33,378 bases of DNA. Origin: Desulfitobacteriaceae bacterium. Lineage in GTDB: Bacteria; Bacillota; Desulfitobacteriia; Desulfitobacteriales; Desulfitobacteriaceae. The notes under the pieces were generated by a model, which was given only the letters and a program-made list of their open reading frames with translations, was not told the DNA's origin and did not search any database. Where the stretch lies: positions 1 to 33,378 of the forward strand of contig JAQVLN010000012.1 of assembly GCA_028704155.1 (NCBI GenBank), in the 5' to 3' direction. Below are positions 15,157 through 24,449 of this stretch, piece by piece; the first letter of the stretch is position 1; every line of letters begins with the position of its first letter. A program made the position numbers and the translations under genes.

Positions 15157-15852
15157 ATGAGTAAGAAAGTCCTGGTTGTTGAAGATGAAGAAGCTATTGC
15201 CCGCCTTATCAGCTACAATCTGAAGAAAGCAGGCTTTAAAGTTCTGATCTCGGGCGATGGTCTGGAAGCTCTGGAAAAAATACGCTTGGAAAGACCTGAT
15301 TTAATTATTCTTGATATCATGCTGCCCGGAATGGACGGTTATGATGTCTGTCGTGTGATAAGGAAAGAAGATATCTCTATTCCGGTTATTATGCTTTCCG
15401 CCAGAAATGAGGAAATGGATAAGGTTCTTGGTTTGGAACTGGGAGGAGATGATTATGTCACCAAGCCCTTTAGTCCAAGGGAATTGCTTGCCCGGGTAAG
15501 GGCCCTGTTACGACGATCTCAAAACTTACTGGAAACATCAGAACATAAGACTTTTTCGCTGGACAAGTTGGTTATTGATTTTTCCGGTCATGTATTGAAA
15601 ATGAATGATCGGATTGTACAGCTTACTCCAAAGGAATTTGAACTGCTGGAGTATTTAATCCGTCACAGAGGGATAGTTGTCAGCAGGGATTTATTGCTGG
15701 ATCAGGTATGGGACTATAATTTTATGGGAGATACCAGGATTGTTGATGTTCATATCAGCCGACTGAGGGAAAAAATTGAATCTGATCCCAAAAATCCGTA
15801 CTATATTCAGACTGTAAGAGGTGTAGGATACAAGTTTAAGGAGCATAATTAA
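15157..15852 (+). CDS. phoB: PhoB/PhoP-type response regulator (OmpR family)
   Basis: A 231-residue regulator with a receiver domain (EDEE acidic pocket near residues 9-12, phosphoacceptor D53 in LIILDIMLPGMDG, K at the KPFSP motif) and an OmpR-type winged-helix DNA-binding domain (LTPKEFELLEYLIRHRG, TRIVDVHISRLREKIE, VRGVGYKF). It sits directly before its kinase and the pst genes and should activate them when phosphate is low. AGGAGG stands 7 nt before the ATG, and its stop overlaps the kinase start (TAATG). Confidence 0.95.
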   Translation: MSKKVLVVEDEEAIARLISYNLKKAGFKVLISGDGLEALEKIRLERPDLIILDIMLPGMDGYDVCRVIRKEDISIPVIMLSARNEEMDKVLGLELGGDDYVTKPFSPRELLARVRALLRRSQNLLETSEHKTFSLDKLVIDFSGHVLKMNDRIVQLTPKEFELLEYLIRHRGIVVSRDLLLDQVWDYNFMGDTRIVDVHISRLREKIESDPKNPYYIQTVRGVGYKFKEHN

Positions 15853-17630
15853 TGTTAAAAAGTCTGCGAATAAAATTTACTGCCGCTTTTATTGCTATGG
15901 TCCTGGTTTCTATGCTTGTATCAGGAGTTTACCTTATTTCGGTTTTAGATACCTATTTTATAAATAATTTAGGCGATAAGCTCTTGGTTGAGGCAAGGCT
16001 GGTAAAGGAAATGGTGATTAGCGAACTAGACACCCCCAAACCTCTCTCTTTCGTAATGGAGGAACTTGCCGGAAGGCTTGGGAAGATAACAAGTACCAGA
16101 ATAACAATTGTTGATGCTAAAGGGGCTGTTCTGGGCGATTCTCATGAGTCAATATCTCAATTAGAGAACCATCTGGAACGTCCGGAAATCCAACAAGCGA
16201 TGCAAGAGGGAATTGGATTTTTGGAAAGGGAAAGTACAACCCTTGATACTAAAATGATGTATTTGGCTTTGCCGGTAGAGAAAGCTGGAGAAACACAAGG
16301 TTTTGTTCGTTTGGCCCTTCCGATTACCGAAATTACGATGGCCTTATCCAGGCTTTGGTTTATGTTATTTATAGCGTTGGTGCTGGCTACAGGTATTGCC
16401 GGCATACTAGGTTATAAGCTTGCGCAGAGGTTAACAAGACCTATTCAGGAAATGACTGTCTCTGCCCAGAAAATTGCTGCCGGGGATTTCGGTTTATGTA
16501 CTTATACCGTAAATCAGGATGAAATCGGGGTCTTGGGGCAGGCATTAAATCAAATGTCCCAGCGGCTTAAAGAAACGATCGACGAAGTATCGGCCGGGAA
16601 AAGCAAACTGGAATCAGTTCTGGCTAATATGGACAGCGGCGTTATCTTTATCAGGCAGGATGGTACTGTTGACCTTATTAATCCTGCCGCCCAGAAGATT
16701 CTGGGAATTAAAACCGGTATTACTGACGACTGTCAAAAAGTGGAGATTATTAACAATCATCAATTAAGGGGACTTATAGATAAAGCTCTTGAAACTCAAA
16801 ATACTGTCAAGGAGGATTTATTTATATTATCTCCGCAGGAAAAAAATGCCGAAGCTAATATTACACCAATTACCGGTAGGGACAATTCCGGACTGGGAGC
16901 GGTAGTGGTTCTTCATGATATTACCGAGTTCCGGAGGCTGGAAAGGATGCGTGCCGATTTTATTGCCAATGTATCACATGAATTAAAGACTCCTGTTACT
17001 TCTCTTAAAGGATATGCTGAGACCCTGCTCGACGGGGCCCTGGATGATCCCGCGACTGCCCGGGAATTTATCAGGATCATATTGACGGAATCAGAAAGGC
17101 TTAGAATGTTAATCAAGGATTTGCTGGACTTGTCAAGGATTGAATCGGCAAGAGATCAGGTTAGATGGCGAAAAATAGATATTAAGGTTTTATTGAGATC
17201 GCTGGAAGTAAAGTTTAAACCTCAACTGGAAACCAGACAAATTGAGCTTAACTATATCCTGCCTCAGAAATTGCCTTATGCCTGGGGAGATTACAGTATG
17301 ATTGAGCAGGTTTTAGTAAATTTAACCGACAATGCCATAAAATATTCTCCGACCGGAGGCAAGGTAGAAATTGCCGTTTCTGATCTGGCAGAAGGCATTT
17401 TAATTGAGGTAATAGATTCCGGTCCGGGAATTCCGGCAGACGATTTGGCCCGGATCTTTGAACGGTTTTACCGGGTTGATAAAGGCCGGGGTCGTAAACA
17501 GGGTGGAACCGGTTTGGGTCTGGCTATCACGAAACATATTCTGGAGATCCATGGCACTCAAATAAAAGCAGAGAGTACCTTGGGCCAAGGTTCAAGATTT
17601 TACTTTGTTCTGGGAAAAACTTATTCATAA
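15852..17630 (+). CDS. phoR: PhoR-type sensor histidine kinase
   Basis: A 592-residue membrane kinase: transmembrane helices at about residues 9-30 and 168-188, an extracytoplasmic sensor domain between them, HAMP at about 189-242, a PAS domain from 250 (SVLANMDSGVIFIRQDGTVD) to the VLHDITEFRRLERMR linker, phosphoacceptor H376 in NVSHELKTPVTSLKG and an ATPase domain with NLTDNAIKYSP, DSGPGIP, FERFYRVDKGR and GGTGLGLAI. The domain order is that of Bacillus PhoR. It overlaps phoB by one base, and a terminator follows at 17668-17700, separating the regulator pair from pstS. Confidence 0.95.
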   Translation: MLKSLRIKFTAAFIAMVLVSMLVSGVYLISVLDTYFINNLGDKLLVEARLVKEMVISELDTPKPLSFVMEELAGRLGKITSTRITIVDAKGAVLGDSHESISQLENHLERPEIQQAMQEGIGFLERESTTLDTKMMYLALPVEKAGETQGFVRLALPITEITMALSRLWFMLFIALVLATGIAGILGYKLAQRLTRPIQEMTVSAQKIAAGDFGLCTYTVNQDEIGVLGQALNQMSQRLKETIDEVSAGKSKLESVLANMDSGVIFIRQDGTVDLINPAAQKILGIKTGITDDCQKVEIINNHQLRGLIDKALETQNTVKEDLFILSPQEKNAEANITPITGRDNSGLGAVVVLHDITEFRRLERMRADFIANVSHELKTPVTSLKGYAETLLDGALDDPATAREFIRIILTESERLRMLIKDLLDLSRIESARDQVRWRKIDIKVLLRSLEVKFKPQLETRQIELNYILPQKLPYAWGDYSMIEQVLVNLTDNAIKYSPTGGKVEIAVSDLAEGILIEVIDSGPGIPADDLARIFERFYRVDKGRGRKQGGTGLGLAITKHILEIHGTQIKAESTLGQGSRFYFVLGKTYS

Positions 17631-17667
17631 TTTTAGAGAAATTAACCAAACTATAGGTGTAAAATAG

Positions 17668-17700
17668 GATGTCTCAAGCTGATACAGAGACATCTTTTTA
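17668..17700 (+). terminator. Terminator after phoR
   Basis: GATGTCTC (17668-17675) pairs with GAGACATC (17687-17694), followed by TTTTTATTT. It ends the regulator unit just before the Pho box. Confidence 0.85.
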
Positions 17701-17707
17701 TTTCGAA

Positions 17708-17746
17708 TTTACACAATTGTTACAATTATTTAAAGTAATATTAACA
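17708..17746 (+). promoter_or_regulatory. Pho box: four hexamers at exact 11-bp spacing upstream of pstS
   Basis: TTTACA (17708), GTTACA (17719), TTAAAG (17730) and TTAACA (17741) follow each other at 11-bp period, as in Bacillus Pho boxes (TT[A/C/T]A[C/T]A). TTAAAG is the weakest. A second tandem direct repeat, AATGTTATCTTTT at 17751 and 17765, lies just downstream. Together they should bind phosphorylated PhoB/PhoP dimers. Confidence 0.75.
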
Positions 17747-17830
17747 ATTAAATGTTATCTTTTAAATGTTATCTTTTTTGCAAAAGGAAAAGCTCGGGTA
17801 GAGAATATCGTAAATTAAAGGAGAAATGGC

Positions 17831-18658
17831 ATGTTTAAAGTAAAATTAAGGATTATTGTTTTGGTTACATCCCTGATTGCACTTTTGGTTTTGGCAGGAT
17901 GCGGGCAAACTGCCGCACCAAACAAAAAGACTATTTCTGCCGCGGGTGCAACATCCCTGCAGCCTTTGGTCAAGGCAGCTGCTGATGAATTTATGGCCAA
18001 AAATATTGAAGTGCAGGTAAATATCAGTGGCAGCGGTTCAATGACTGGTCTGAATAATGTTGCTAATGGTTCGATAGATATCGGCAACTCTGATGTAGAA
18101 GTCACACCGGAACTGCAGGATAAAGGATTAGTTGACCATCAGGTTTGTATAGCTCCTTTTCTGATTATCGTAAACAAAGACGTTACAGTTGATGACCTGA
18201 CTAAAGCCCAATTGGCTGATGTTTTCACCGGTAAAATAACCAACTGGAAAGACGTTGGCGGCGAAGATCAGAAGATTTCGATCATCGGAAGGGCGGCATC
18301 TTCCGGCACTCGAATGACTTTTAGAAATATTGTATTGGATGGTGCGGAATTTACAACAGATGCTATTGCCCAGGATTCTACCGGCAATCTTCTTACAGGT
18401 ATAAAACAAACTCCTGGTTCTATCGGTTATATTGATGCAGCTTACCTGAATGATACTATAAAGGCACTAAAATATAATGGGGTAGCTTACAGTGTAGATA
18501 ATGTAGTAAATGGTTCCTATCCAATATATGCTTATGAACACATGTATACTAAAGGTGAACCTGTCGGTATAGTTAAAGAGTTTATTGATTACATTTTAAG
18601 TGATGAGTTCCAAAACAACTTTGTAGAAAAAAACGGTTTCATTCCGATCAATAAATAA
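17831..18658 (+). CDS. pstS: Phosphate ABC transporter substrate-binding lipoprotein
   Basis: A 275-residue PstS. The signal peptide ends in a lipobox LAGC with acylated C24. The phosphate-binding motifs are ISAAGATSLQPLVKAAADEF, ISGSGSMTGLNNVANGSIDI, the conserved ITNWKDVGG and the GRAASSGTRMTF loop. It captures phosphate outside the membrane and hands it to PstCA. AAAGGAG stands just upstream of the ATG. The gene lies directly behind the Pho box and is separated from pstC by a 197-nt gap with a hairpin, which probably keeps PstS in excess. Confidence 0.95.
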   Translation: MFKVKLRIIVLVTSLIALLVLAGCGQTAAPNKKTISAAGATSLQPLVKAAADEFMAKNIEVQVNISGSGSMTGLNNVANGSIDIGNSDVEVTPELQDKGLVDHQVCIAPFLIIVNKDVTVDDLTKAQLADVFTGKITNWKDVGGEDQKISIIGRAASSGTRMTFRNIVLDGAEFTTDAIAQDSTGNLLTGIKQTPGSIGYIDAAYLNDTIKALKYNGVAYSVDNVVNGSYPIYAYEHMYTKGEPVGIVKEFIDYILSDEFQNNFVEKNGFIPINK

Positions 18659-18681
18659 ACAAATAAAACGACAATTTTTAT

Positions 18682-18713
18682 CCGGCCTAATACAGGTAAT
18701 AAGTGGAGGCCGG
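18682..18713 (+). terminator. Hairpin between pstS and pstC (processing or attenuation)
   Basis: CCGGCCT (18682-18688) pairs with AGGCCGG (18707-18713). No T-run follows, so it may protect the pstS 3' end or reduce readthrough rather than stop it. Confidence 0.5.
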
Positions 18714-18855
18714 TATAGTGTGCTTAGCCTTTATAATAAAATCGTAAATAAAGGGATATTAACGGCTAATTTTAAACTTAAGTAGCTTTATCGTATACAT
18801 AAAATAATATAATTTTGAAATTTTACAGTATATTAATGTTTTCGGAGGTGAGATA

Positions 18856-19737
18856 TTGGCCAACCGGAAATCATCAGTGAAGCTCACTAACCAATTGTCC
18901 AAATATTTTTTTCTCAGTTGTGCTGTTTTAGTATCCTTGATAATTATCTCTATTGTGTGGTTCGTAGGTGTCCAGGGATTATCGACTTTTCGCCAAGCCA
19001 GTGTGCTTGAATTTTTTACAGGCACAAACTGGAATCCGGAGACAAATCATTATGGTGCTTTAACCTTTATTACCGGCTCCCTGGCCACAACTGCAATTGC
19101 TATTATCTTGGGCGGTCCATTTGGTTTAGCTGTTGCTGTCTTCATGGCGGAAATTGCCCCGGCTAAAATACGGTCCTTGATGAGACCGGCGACCGATCTC
19201 TTTGCAGGAATACCGTCGGTTGTCTATGGTTATGTCGGACTCACCGTATTTATAGATCTTATTCGTAAAACAACTCATTCCGCAACAGGCTATGGTCTGT
19301 TGGCCAGCGGCATCGTGCTGGCAATTATGATTCTGCCTACAGTGATCAGTATCTCTGAAGATTCTCTGCGTTCCCTGCCCAATACCTATAAGGAAGCCTC
19401 ACTGGCTTTGGGAGCTACCCGCTGGCAAACAATCTGGAAAGTTTTGCTCCCGGCGGCAACTCCCGGTGTCCTGACAGCTGTGATATTAGCTATGGCCAGG
19501 GCTATCGGTGAAACAATGGCCGTGCAGATGGTTATCGGCAACTCGTCGCGCTTTCCTCAATCCCTGGTAAGTCCAACCTCGACTTTAACTAGCAATATTG
19601 TAATGGAAATGGGCAACACTCCCTTTGGCTCAACCTGGAACAATGCCTTGTTCATGATGTCGTTTATCTTGCTCTGTATCTCCCTGCTCTTAATAATCCT
19701 GGTACGTTCTGCGAGCAGAAAGGGGGAATCCCATTGA
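18856..19737 (+). CDS. pstC: Phosphate ABC transporter permease PstC
   Basis: A 293-residue permease with about six transmembrane helices and the ABC-permease EAA loop (LPNTYKEASLALGATRWQTI). Conserved PstC segments include GIPSVVYGYVGLTVF and MARAIGETMAVQMVIGN. It forms the channel with PstA. The start is TTG with GGAGGTG 5 nt upstream; no ATG alternative fits. The end overlaps the pstA start. Confidence 0.93.
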   Translation: MANRKSSVKLTNQLSKYFFLSCAVLVSLIIISIVWFVGVQGLSTFRQASVLEFFTGTNWNPETNHYGALTFITGSLATTAIAIILGGPFGLAVAVFMAEIAPAKIRSLMRPATDLFAGIPSVVYGYVGLTVFIDLIRKTTHSATGYGLLASGIVLAIMILPTVISISEDSLRSLPNTYKEASLALGATRWQTIWKVLLPAATPGVLTAVILAMARAIGETMAVQMVIGNSSRFPQSLVSPTSTLTSNIVMEMGNTPFGSTWNNALFMMSFILLCISLLLIILVRSASRKGESH

Positions 19738-20570
19738 AAGCGAAACAGCGTGATTATGTAGCTACAGGGTTATTATGGCTGGCAGCCTTGGCAGTTATCG
19801 CTTTGCTGGGCTGGTTTCTGGCCTTTATTCTTGCCCGGGGCCTTCCTGTTTTTGACTTGGAATTTTTTATAGGCAAGGATGGAGTTGGCGCCCAGCTTTT
19901 TAATTCATTTTACATCCTGGCCTTATCTCTGCTTTTCTCTTTGCCGGTAGGGCTGAGTGCCGGCATTTATCTGGCGGAATACGCTCCGGCCAATAAATTG
20001 ACGGATTTAATACGCTTGAGTACGGAAAGTTTAGCAACTGTCCCATCTATAGTATTCGGGCTTTTCGGGATGATAATCTTTGTCAACCTGCTGGGTCTGG
20101 GGTTTACTATAATCGGCGGTGCGGCTACTCTGGCTTTACTGAACCTGCCTATCCTGGTCAGGGTAACCGAGGAAGCCATCAGTGCAGTTCCGGAAAGCTA
20201 CAAGGAAGCCAGTCTGGCTCTTGGGGCTAATATGTGGCAAACCCTGCGCAAGGTAATCCTGCCCACGGCCCTGCCGGGTTTAACAACCGGCATAACCCTG
20301 GTAGCCGGCCGGGCCCTGGGTGAAACAGCAATCCTGATTTTCACAGGCGGTATGAATGTCTCACGGCATATGTTTGATGTAAATCCCTTGGCTGCCGGTG
20401 AAACCCTGGCCGTACACTTATTCGCTGTCCAATCCAATCCTTTGCCGGGGACCAATGCTGAGCAAATTGCCGATGGGACTGCTGCTTTATTGATTATTGT
20501 GGTTTTAATCTTCAATCTTTGTTTATCCTTGCCCATACGCCGGTACCAAAAGCGTTTAATGGGAAAATGA
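19734..20570 (+). CDS. pstA: Phosphate ABC transporter permease PstA
   Basis: A 278-residue permease with about six helices, EAA loop VPESYKEASLALGANMWQTL and GRALGETAILIFTGGM. It starts at TTG, overlapping the pstC stop (TTGA), with AAAGGGGG upstream; the first residues are MKAKQRDYVATG. It pairs with PstC. Confidence 0.93.
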   Translation: MKAKQRDYVATGLLWLAALAVIALLGWFLAFILARGLPVFDLEFFIGKDGVGAQLFNSFYILALSLLFSLPVGLSAGIYLAEYAPANKLTDLIRLSTESLATVPSIVFGLFGMIIFVNLLGLGFTIIGGAATLALLNLPILVRVTEEAISAVPESYKEASLALGANMWQTLRKVILPTALPGLTTGITLVAGRALGETAILIFTGGMNVSRHMFDVNPLAAGETLAVHLFAVQSNPLPGTNAEQIADGTAALLIIVVLIFNLCLSLPIRRYQKRLMGK

Positions 20571-20585
20571 TAAAGGAGTAATTCA

Positions 20586-21338
20586 ATGGATAAAATAAGT
20601 GTTGACAAGCTTGATTTATATTATGGTGAGCAAATGGCCCTTAATAAAATTGATCTCACTATAGCAGAAAATACAGTGACTGCCTTGATTGGTCCCTCCG
20701 GATGCGGCAAATCGACCTTTATTCGCGCTTTAAACCGGATGCATGACCTGTTGCCCAATGTCCGTATCGAGGGCAAAATATTCATTGACGGTCAGGATAT
20801 TTATCATCATGACACTGATGTCGATCTTTTGCGTAAAAAAGTAGGAATGGTTTTCCAAAGACCAAACCCCTTTCCCAAGTCTGTTTTTGAAAACGTTGCT
20901 TATGGCCCCCGCATTCACGGTGAGACAAACAAAAAGAAGTTGTCTGAGCTTGTTGAAACAAGCCTTAAAGGTGCTGTTTTATGGAACGAGGTCAAAGACA
21001 GACTTCATCAATCGGCGCTGGGGCTTTCTGGCGGACAGCAGCAACGGCTTTGCATTGCCCGTTTGCTGGCTGTTGAACCGGAAATATTATTGATGGATGA
21101 GCCAACCTCGGCTCTTGATCCTATTTCCACTATGAAGATTGAAGAACTGATCAGCCAATTGAAAAATTGTTATACAATTATTGTTGTTACTCATAATATG
21201 CACCAGGCATCACGGGTTTCTGACCGTACCGCCTTTTTTTTAAACGGGGAACTAATTGAGGAAGACAATACCGGAGTGATCTTTACAAAACCGGCTAAAA
21301 AACAAACCGAAGACTATATTACCGGTCGTTTCGGTTGA
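20586..21338 (+). CDS. pstB: Phosphate ABC transporter ATPase PstB
   Basis: A 250-residue ATPase: Walker [11 protein letters not shown]-loop [12 protein letters not shown], signature [13 protein letters not shown], Walker [14 protein letters not shown] and switch histidine in VVTHNMHQA. The [19 protein letters not shown] stretch is diagnostic of PstB. The ATG follows AAAGGAG. It lies 15 nt after pstA. Confidence 0.97.
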   Translation: MDKISVDKLDLYYGEQMALNKIDLTIAENTVTALIGPSGCGKSTFIRALNRMHDLLPNVRIEGKIFIDGQDIYHHDTDVDLLRKKVGMVFQRPNPFPKSVFENVAYGPRIHGETNKKKLSELVETSLKGAVLWNEVKDRLHQSALGLSGGQQQRLCIARLLAVEPEILLMDEPTSALDPISTMKIEELISQLKNCYTIIVVTHNMHQASRVSDRTAFFLNGELIEEDNTGVIFTKPAKKQTEDYITGRFG

Positions 21339-21354
21339 TAAGGAGTTGAGATAA

Positions 21355-22017
21355 TTGGCTGCTACCCGCCAACAGTTTGATAATGCCCTGGAAGATTTAC
21401 GCCGGCGGATCATGGAGCTGGGAACTTTAGTTGAAGAACGCATTGCCCTGTCTGTGGGAACATTATATTCTCAAAATACAGAAACTGCCAATTCGGTTAT
21501 AACAGGAGACCAGCAATTAAACCGGTTGCAAAATTTAATTGAAGATAAATGTATTTTGCTAATTGCCACCCAGCAGCCTTTGGCCCGTGACCTGCGCAAA
21601 GTTGTGGCCGGGTTTAAAATCTCTATGCACTTGGAAAGAATGGGTGACCTGGCTGTCAATCTGGCTAAAGTAACGATCAGGATCGGCAAAGAAAAACTGA
21701 TTAAGCCGCTGATCGATATTCCCAGAATGAGTACAATTGTCCAGGAAATGATAGCCAAAGGATTAACTGCCTATATCCGGGAGGATGCAGCATTAGCCGA
21801 AGAAATGTCGGAAATGGACCATGAGGTCGATGACCTTTATGCTCAGATTTTTCGGGAATTGCTTATCCTGATGATGTCAGACCCGAGGACTATTAATCAG
21901 GCGAATCACTTGCTGTTTGCAGCCCACCATATGGAACGTATGGGTGACTATTGCACCAATATTGCTGAGGAAATAGTTTATATTGTAAAAGGCAACCGTG
22001 CGGACCTTAATCAATAA
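21355..22017 (+). CDS. phoU: Phosphate signalling protein PhoU
   Basis: A 220-residue all-helical PhoU with two copies of the three-helix repeat carrying the metal-binding E/D-rich motifs (HLERMGDLAVNLAK, HHMERMGDYCTNIAEEI). It holds PhoR in the inactive state when phosphate is ample, acting through Pst. It starts at TTG with AAGGAGTTGAG upstream and ends the operon before a strong terminator. Confidence 0.95.
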   Translation: MAATRQQFDNALEDLRRRIMELGTLVEERIALSVGTLYSQNTETANSVITGDQQLNRLQNLIEDKCILLIATQQPLARDLRKVVAGFKISMHLERMGDLAVNLAKVTIRIGKEKLIKPLIDIPRMSTIVQEMIAKGLTAYIREDAALAEEMSEMDHEVDDLYAQIFRELLILMMSDPRTINQANHLLFAAHHMERMGDYCTNIAEEIVYIVKGNRADLNQ

Positions 22018-22032
22018 GAAATAGCGTTAATC

Positions 22033-22074
22033 AATAACCTTAGTTCAGTAGGGTTCCAACTAAGGTTATTTTTA
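22033..22074 (+). terminator. Terminator of the pho-pst operon
   Basis: A 13-bp perfect stem, AATAACCTTAGTT (22033-22045) with AACTAAGGTTATT (22058-22070), followed by TTTAT. Confidence 0.9.
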
Positions 22075-22237
22075 TGGACTTTTCTGATATATGTTTGAAT
22101 TAAATTACTGGTTTGGTTTAATGTCATCTGGATAAAAATAGATTTGTGTTTCGGAACCAGGCAGGAAAACAGCGTATGTTAGTTTAATAAAGATAATGGC
22201 AGAAACAGGTTTATTTTATATTAAAGGAGAATATAAA

Positions 22238-22264
22238 ATGGCTAAAGCACTGCATACTTGTTGA
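22238..22264 (+). other. 8-codon mini-ORF with an ideal ribosome site, running into a hairpin repeat
   Basis: ATG at 22238 has AAGGAG 8 nt upstream and encodes MAKALHTC before a TGA. The codons from the sixth onward lie in the hairpin repeat, so this may be the start of a gene cut short by an inserted element, or a leader peptide for the branching enzyme gene. Confidence 0.3.
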
Positions 22265-22291
22265 AGTGGGAGTCTGACGATTGGATAAATT
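22255..22291 (+). repeat. Hairpin repeat, copy A (IS200/IS605 end-like)
   Basis: This 37-base sequence matches copy B (25823-25859) at 32 of 37 positions, including GATTGGATAAATT at the end and TACTTGT..GAAG at the start. Together with the bases before it, it forms an imperfect stem around GTTG (ACTT/AAGT). Compact hairpins of this shape with a loop GTTG/GTAG flank IS200/IS605-family elements; no transposase is nearby. Confidence 0.55.
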
Positions 22292-22318
22292 TGCGTGCCT
22301 GAAAGAGAGTGTGGATCT

Positions 22319-24364
22319 ATGAAAAAAAATTCTTCTCAGATTACTGGCAAGAACACTTCAAGTACTGAAAAGGATCTAAAAATACTGGAAATTGATCCTT
22401 GGTTAAAGCCTTTTCGGAAAGATCTGGAGCTTCGTCAGAATTGCTATACCCAGGTTAAAAAATTGCTGCTTGGCGAGAACGGCAGGTTCAAGGATTTTGC
22501 TAATGGTCATGACTTCTTTGGCTTTCAGAGGAGTGAGAATGGTTGGTACTACCGCGAGTGGGCTCCGGCCGCCGAGGCGTTGTTCTTGATTGGGGATTTT
22601 AACAACTGGAATTCTGAGTCACATCCTCTCATAAAAAAAGAGGGCGGATATTGGGAAATATATCTCCAAGGCAAAGAAACTCTCGTCCATAAATCACGGG
22701 TTAAGGTCCGCGTCAAGTCCAAAGGTACTGAACGCGACCGGATTCCCTTGTACATCAGGAAAGTTATCCAGGATCCCGGGACCTGTGATTTCAGCGGGCA
22801 GATCTGGGAACCAGAGGAAGCATATAAGTGGAGGTGTGAAGAATTCCGTGTAGATGATACAAAACCGCCGCTGATATATGAGGTGCATATAGGAATGGCC
22901 CAGGAAAAAGAAGGGATCGGAACATACAAGGAATTTGAGGAGAATATTCTGCCGAGAATAAAAGACCTGGGCTACAATACCATCCAGATAATGGCTGTCA
23001 TGGAGCATCCCTACTATGCTTCTTTCGGATATCATGTTTCCAATTATTTCACTGCTTCATCCTGGTTTGGGACACCGGAGGAACTGAAGTCCCTTGTTGA
23101 CAAGGCACATGGCCTGGGAATTGCTGTTTTGATGGATATTGTGCAGTCTCATGCGGTTAAAAATTTTGGCGAAGGTATTAATGAGTTTGACGGTACAGTA
23201 CACCAATTTTTCCATTCAGGCAGTCGCGGTGACCATATTGCATGGGATTCAAAGCTTTTTAACTATGGAAAACATGAAGTAATCCACTTTCTGCTGTCCT
23301 GTATAAAGTTCTGGCTGGAGGAATATCATTTCGACGGTTTCAGGTTTGATGGTGTAACATCAATGATTTACCATGATCATGGTTTGGGAACGGCTTTTGA
23401 CGAATACAGCAAGTATTTCAGTCTTAATACGGATATTGAAGCCATTACCTATCTTCAGTTTGCCAATGAGCTGATTAAAGAAGTCAGGCCGGACGCAATA
23501 AGTATAGCGGAGGATATGAGCGGTATGCCGGGCATGTGCCTTCTGGCAGCAGACGGCGGAATCGGATTCGATTATCGTCTGGCAATGGGCATGCCGGACT
23601 TTTGGATAAACACCCTCAAGAATAAGGATGAGGACTGGGATATGGGTAAGCTTTGGTATGAGCTTTCAACAAGCCGCCCGGCTGAAAAACGCATTGGCTA
23701 TGTGGAATCGCACGACCAGGCACTGGTTGGTGACAAGACCTTGATTTTCAGGATGGCAGATAAGGAAATGTACTGGCATATGAACAAGGAAGGCCGGAAT
23801 CTGGTGGTAGAGCGGGCAATTGCCCTGCATAAGATGGCCAGGCTAATCACAATTTCTTTGGGATCTGAAGGTTATCTTAATTTTATGGGCAATGAGTTTG
23901 GGCATCCGGAGTGGATTGATTTTCCCAGGGAAGGTAACGGCTGGAGTTTTAAACATTGCCGAAGACGATGGACACTCGCTGACAGTGATTATCTCAGGTA
24001 TTATGACCTGAATCTTTTTGACAAGGCAATGATCCATTTTGTAGCAGAAGAGAATCTTATGGGAGGTGGCGTTCCTCAATCCTTATGTGTAGATCAGGAA
24101 AAGAAAATTATCGCGTTTAGAAAAAAAGACTGCATATTAATATTTAACTTTCATCCTACAGAATCATATCCGGACCTTAAGCTTTCAGTCAATGATAATG
24201 GCTTTTATCGGGTAGTCCTGGATACTGATGAGCAAAGGTTCGGGGGACAGGGGCGCATATGTCATGACATTAAATATGAAACCCGTAAGTTGAAGATAAA
24301 CGAAGAATTCAGCGGGATTTCAATATATTCGCCAAGCCGCACGGGTATGATTTTAAAAAAATAG
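22319..24364 (+). CDS. glgB: 1,4-alpha-glucan branching enzyme, eukaryote-like type
   Basis: A 681-residue GH13 branching enzyme that moves alpha-1,4 chains to 1,6 positions in glycogen. A CBM48-like domain (residues 65-120, YYREWAPAAEALFLIGDFNN) precedes the barrel. Catalytic residues: nucleophile D344 in FDGFRFDGVTSMIYHDHG, acid E398 in IAEDMSGMPG, and D466 in YVESHDQALVGDKT; NFMGNEFGHPEWIDFPREGN follows. These motifs, with no spacer domain, resemble the GH13_8 clade of plants, animals and some bacteria more than the usual bacterial GH13_9. ATG at 22319 is preferred; GTG at 22295 is in frame, and neither has a strong site. No other glg gene is nearby. Confidence 0.88.
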   Translation: MKKNSSQITGKNTSSTEKDLKILEIDPWLKPFRKDLELRQNCYTQVKKLLLGENGRFKDFANGHDFFGFQRSENGWYYREWAPAAEALFLIGDFNNWNSESHPLIKKEGGYWEIYLQGKETLVHKSRVKVRVKSKGTERDRIPLYIRKVIQDPGTCDFSGQIWEPEEAYKWRCEEFRVDDTKPPLIYEVHIGMAQEKEGIGTYKEFEENILPRIKDLGYNTIQIMAVMEHPYYASFGYHVSNYFTASSWFGTPEELKSLVDKAHGLGIAVLMDIVQSHAVKNFGEGINEFDGTVHQFFHSGSRGDHIAWDSKLFNYGKHEVIHFLLSCIKFWLEEYHFDGFRFDGVTSMIYHDHGLGTAFDEYSKYFSLNTDIEAITYLQFANELIKEVRPDAISIAEDMSGMPGMCLLAADGGIGFDYRLAMGMPDFWINTLKNKDEDWDMGKLWYELSTSRPAEKRIGYVESHDQALVGDKTLIFRMADKEMYWHMNKEGRNLVVERAIALHKMARLITISLGSEGYLNFMGNEFGHPEWIDFPREGNGWSFKHCRRRWTLADSDYLRYYDLNLFDKAMIHFVAEENLMGGGVPQSLCVDQEKKIIAFRKKDCILIFNFHPTESYPDLKLSVNDNGFYRVVLDTDEQRFGGQGRICHDIKYETRKLKINEEFSGISIYSPSRTGMILKK

Positions 24365-24375
24365 CCAAATTTACC

Positions 24376-24414
24376 TTGGCAATTCGTTAATTCATGTAAA
24401 AACTGCCAAGTTGG
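24376..24414. terminator. Candidate terminator between convergent glgB and dac genes
   Basis: CTTGGCA (24376-24382) pairs with TGCCAAG (24403-24409) across a roughly 20-nt loop. The long loop and lack of T-run make it weak. Confidence 0.35.
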
Positions 24415-24449
24415 AAAACGAAAAGTAGAAATGAAACAGAAACGTAATA

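Noticed and set aside
15852-22017. Phosphate locus as a novel system
   Set aside because: Gene order, motifs and Pho box match the well-known phoBR-pstSCAB-phoU arrangement; only the repeats upstream of pstS deserve a note.
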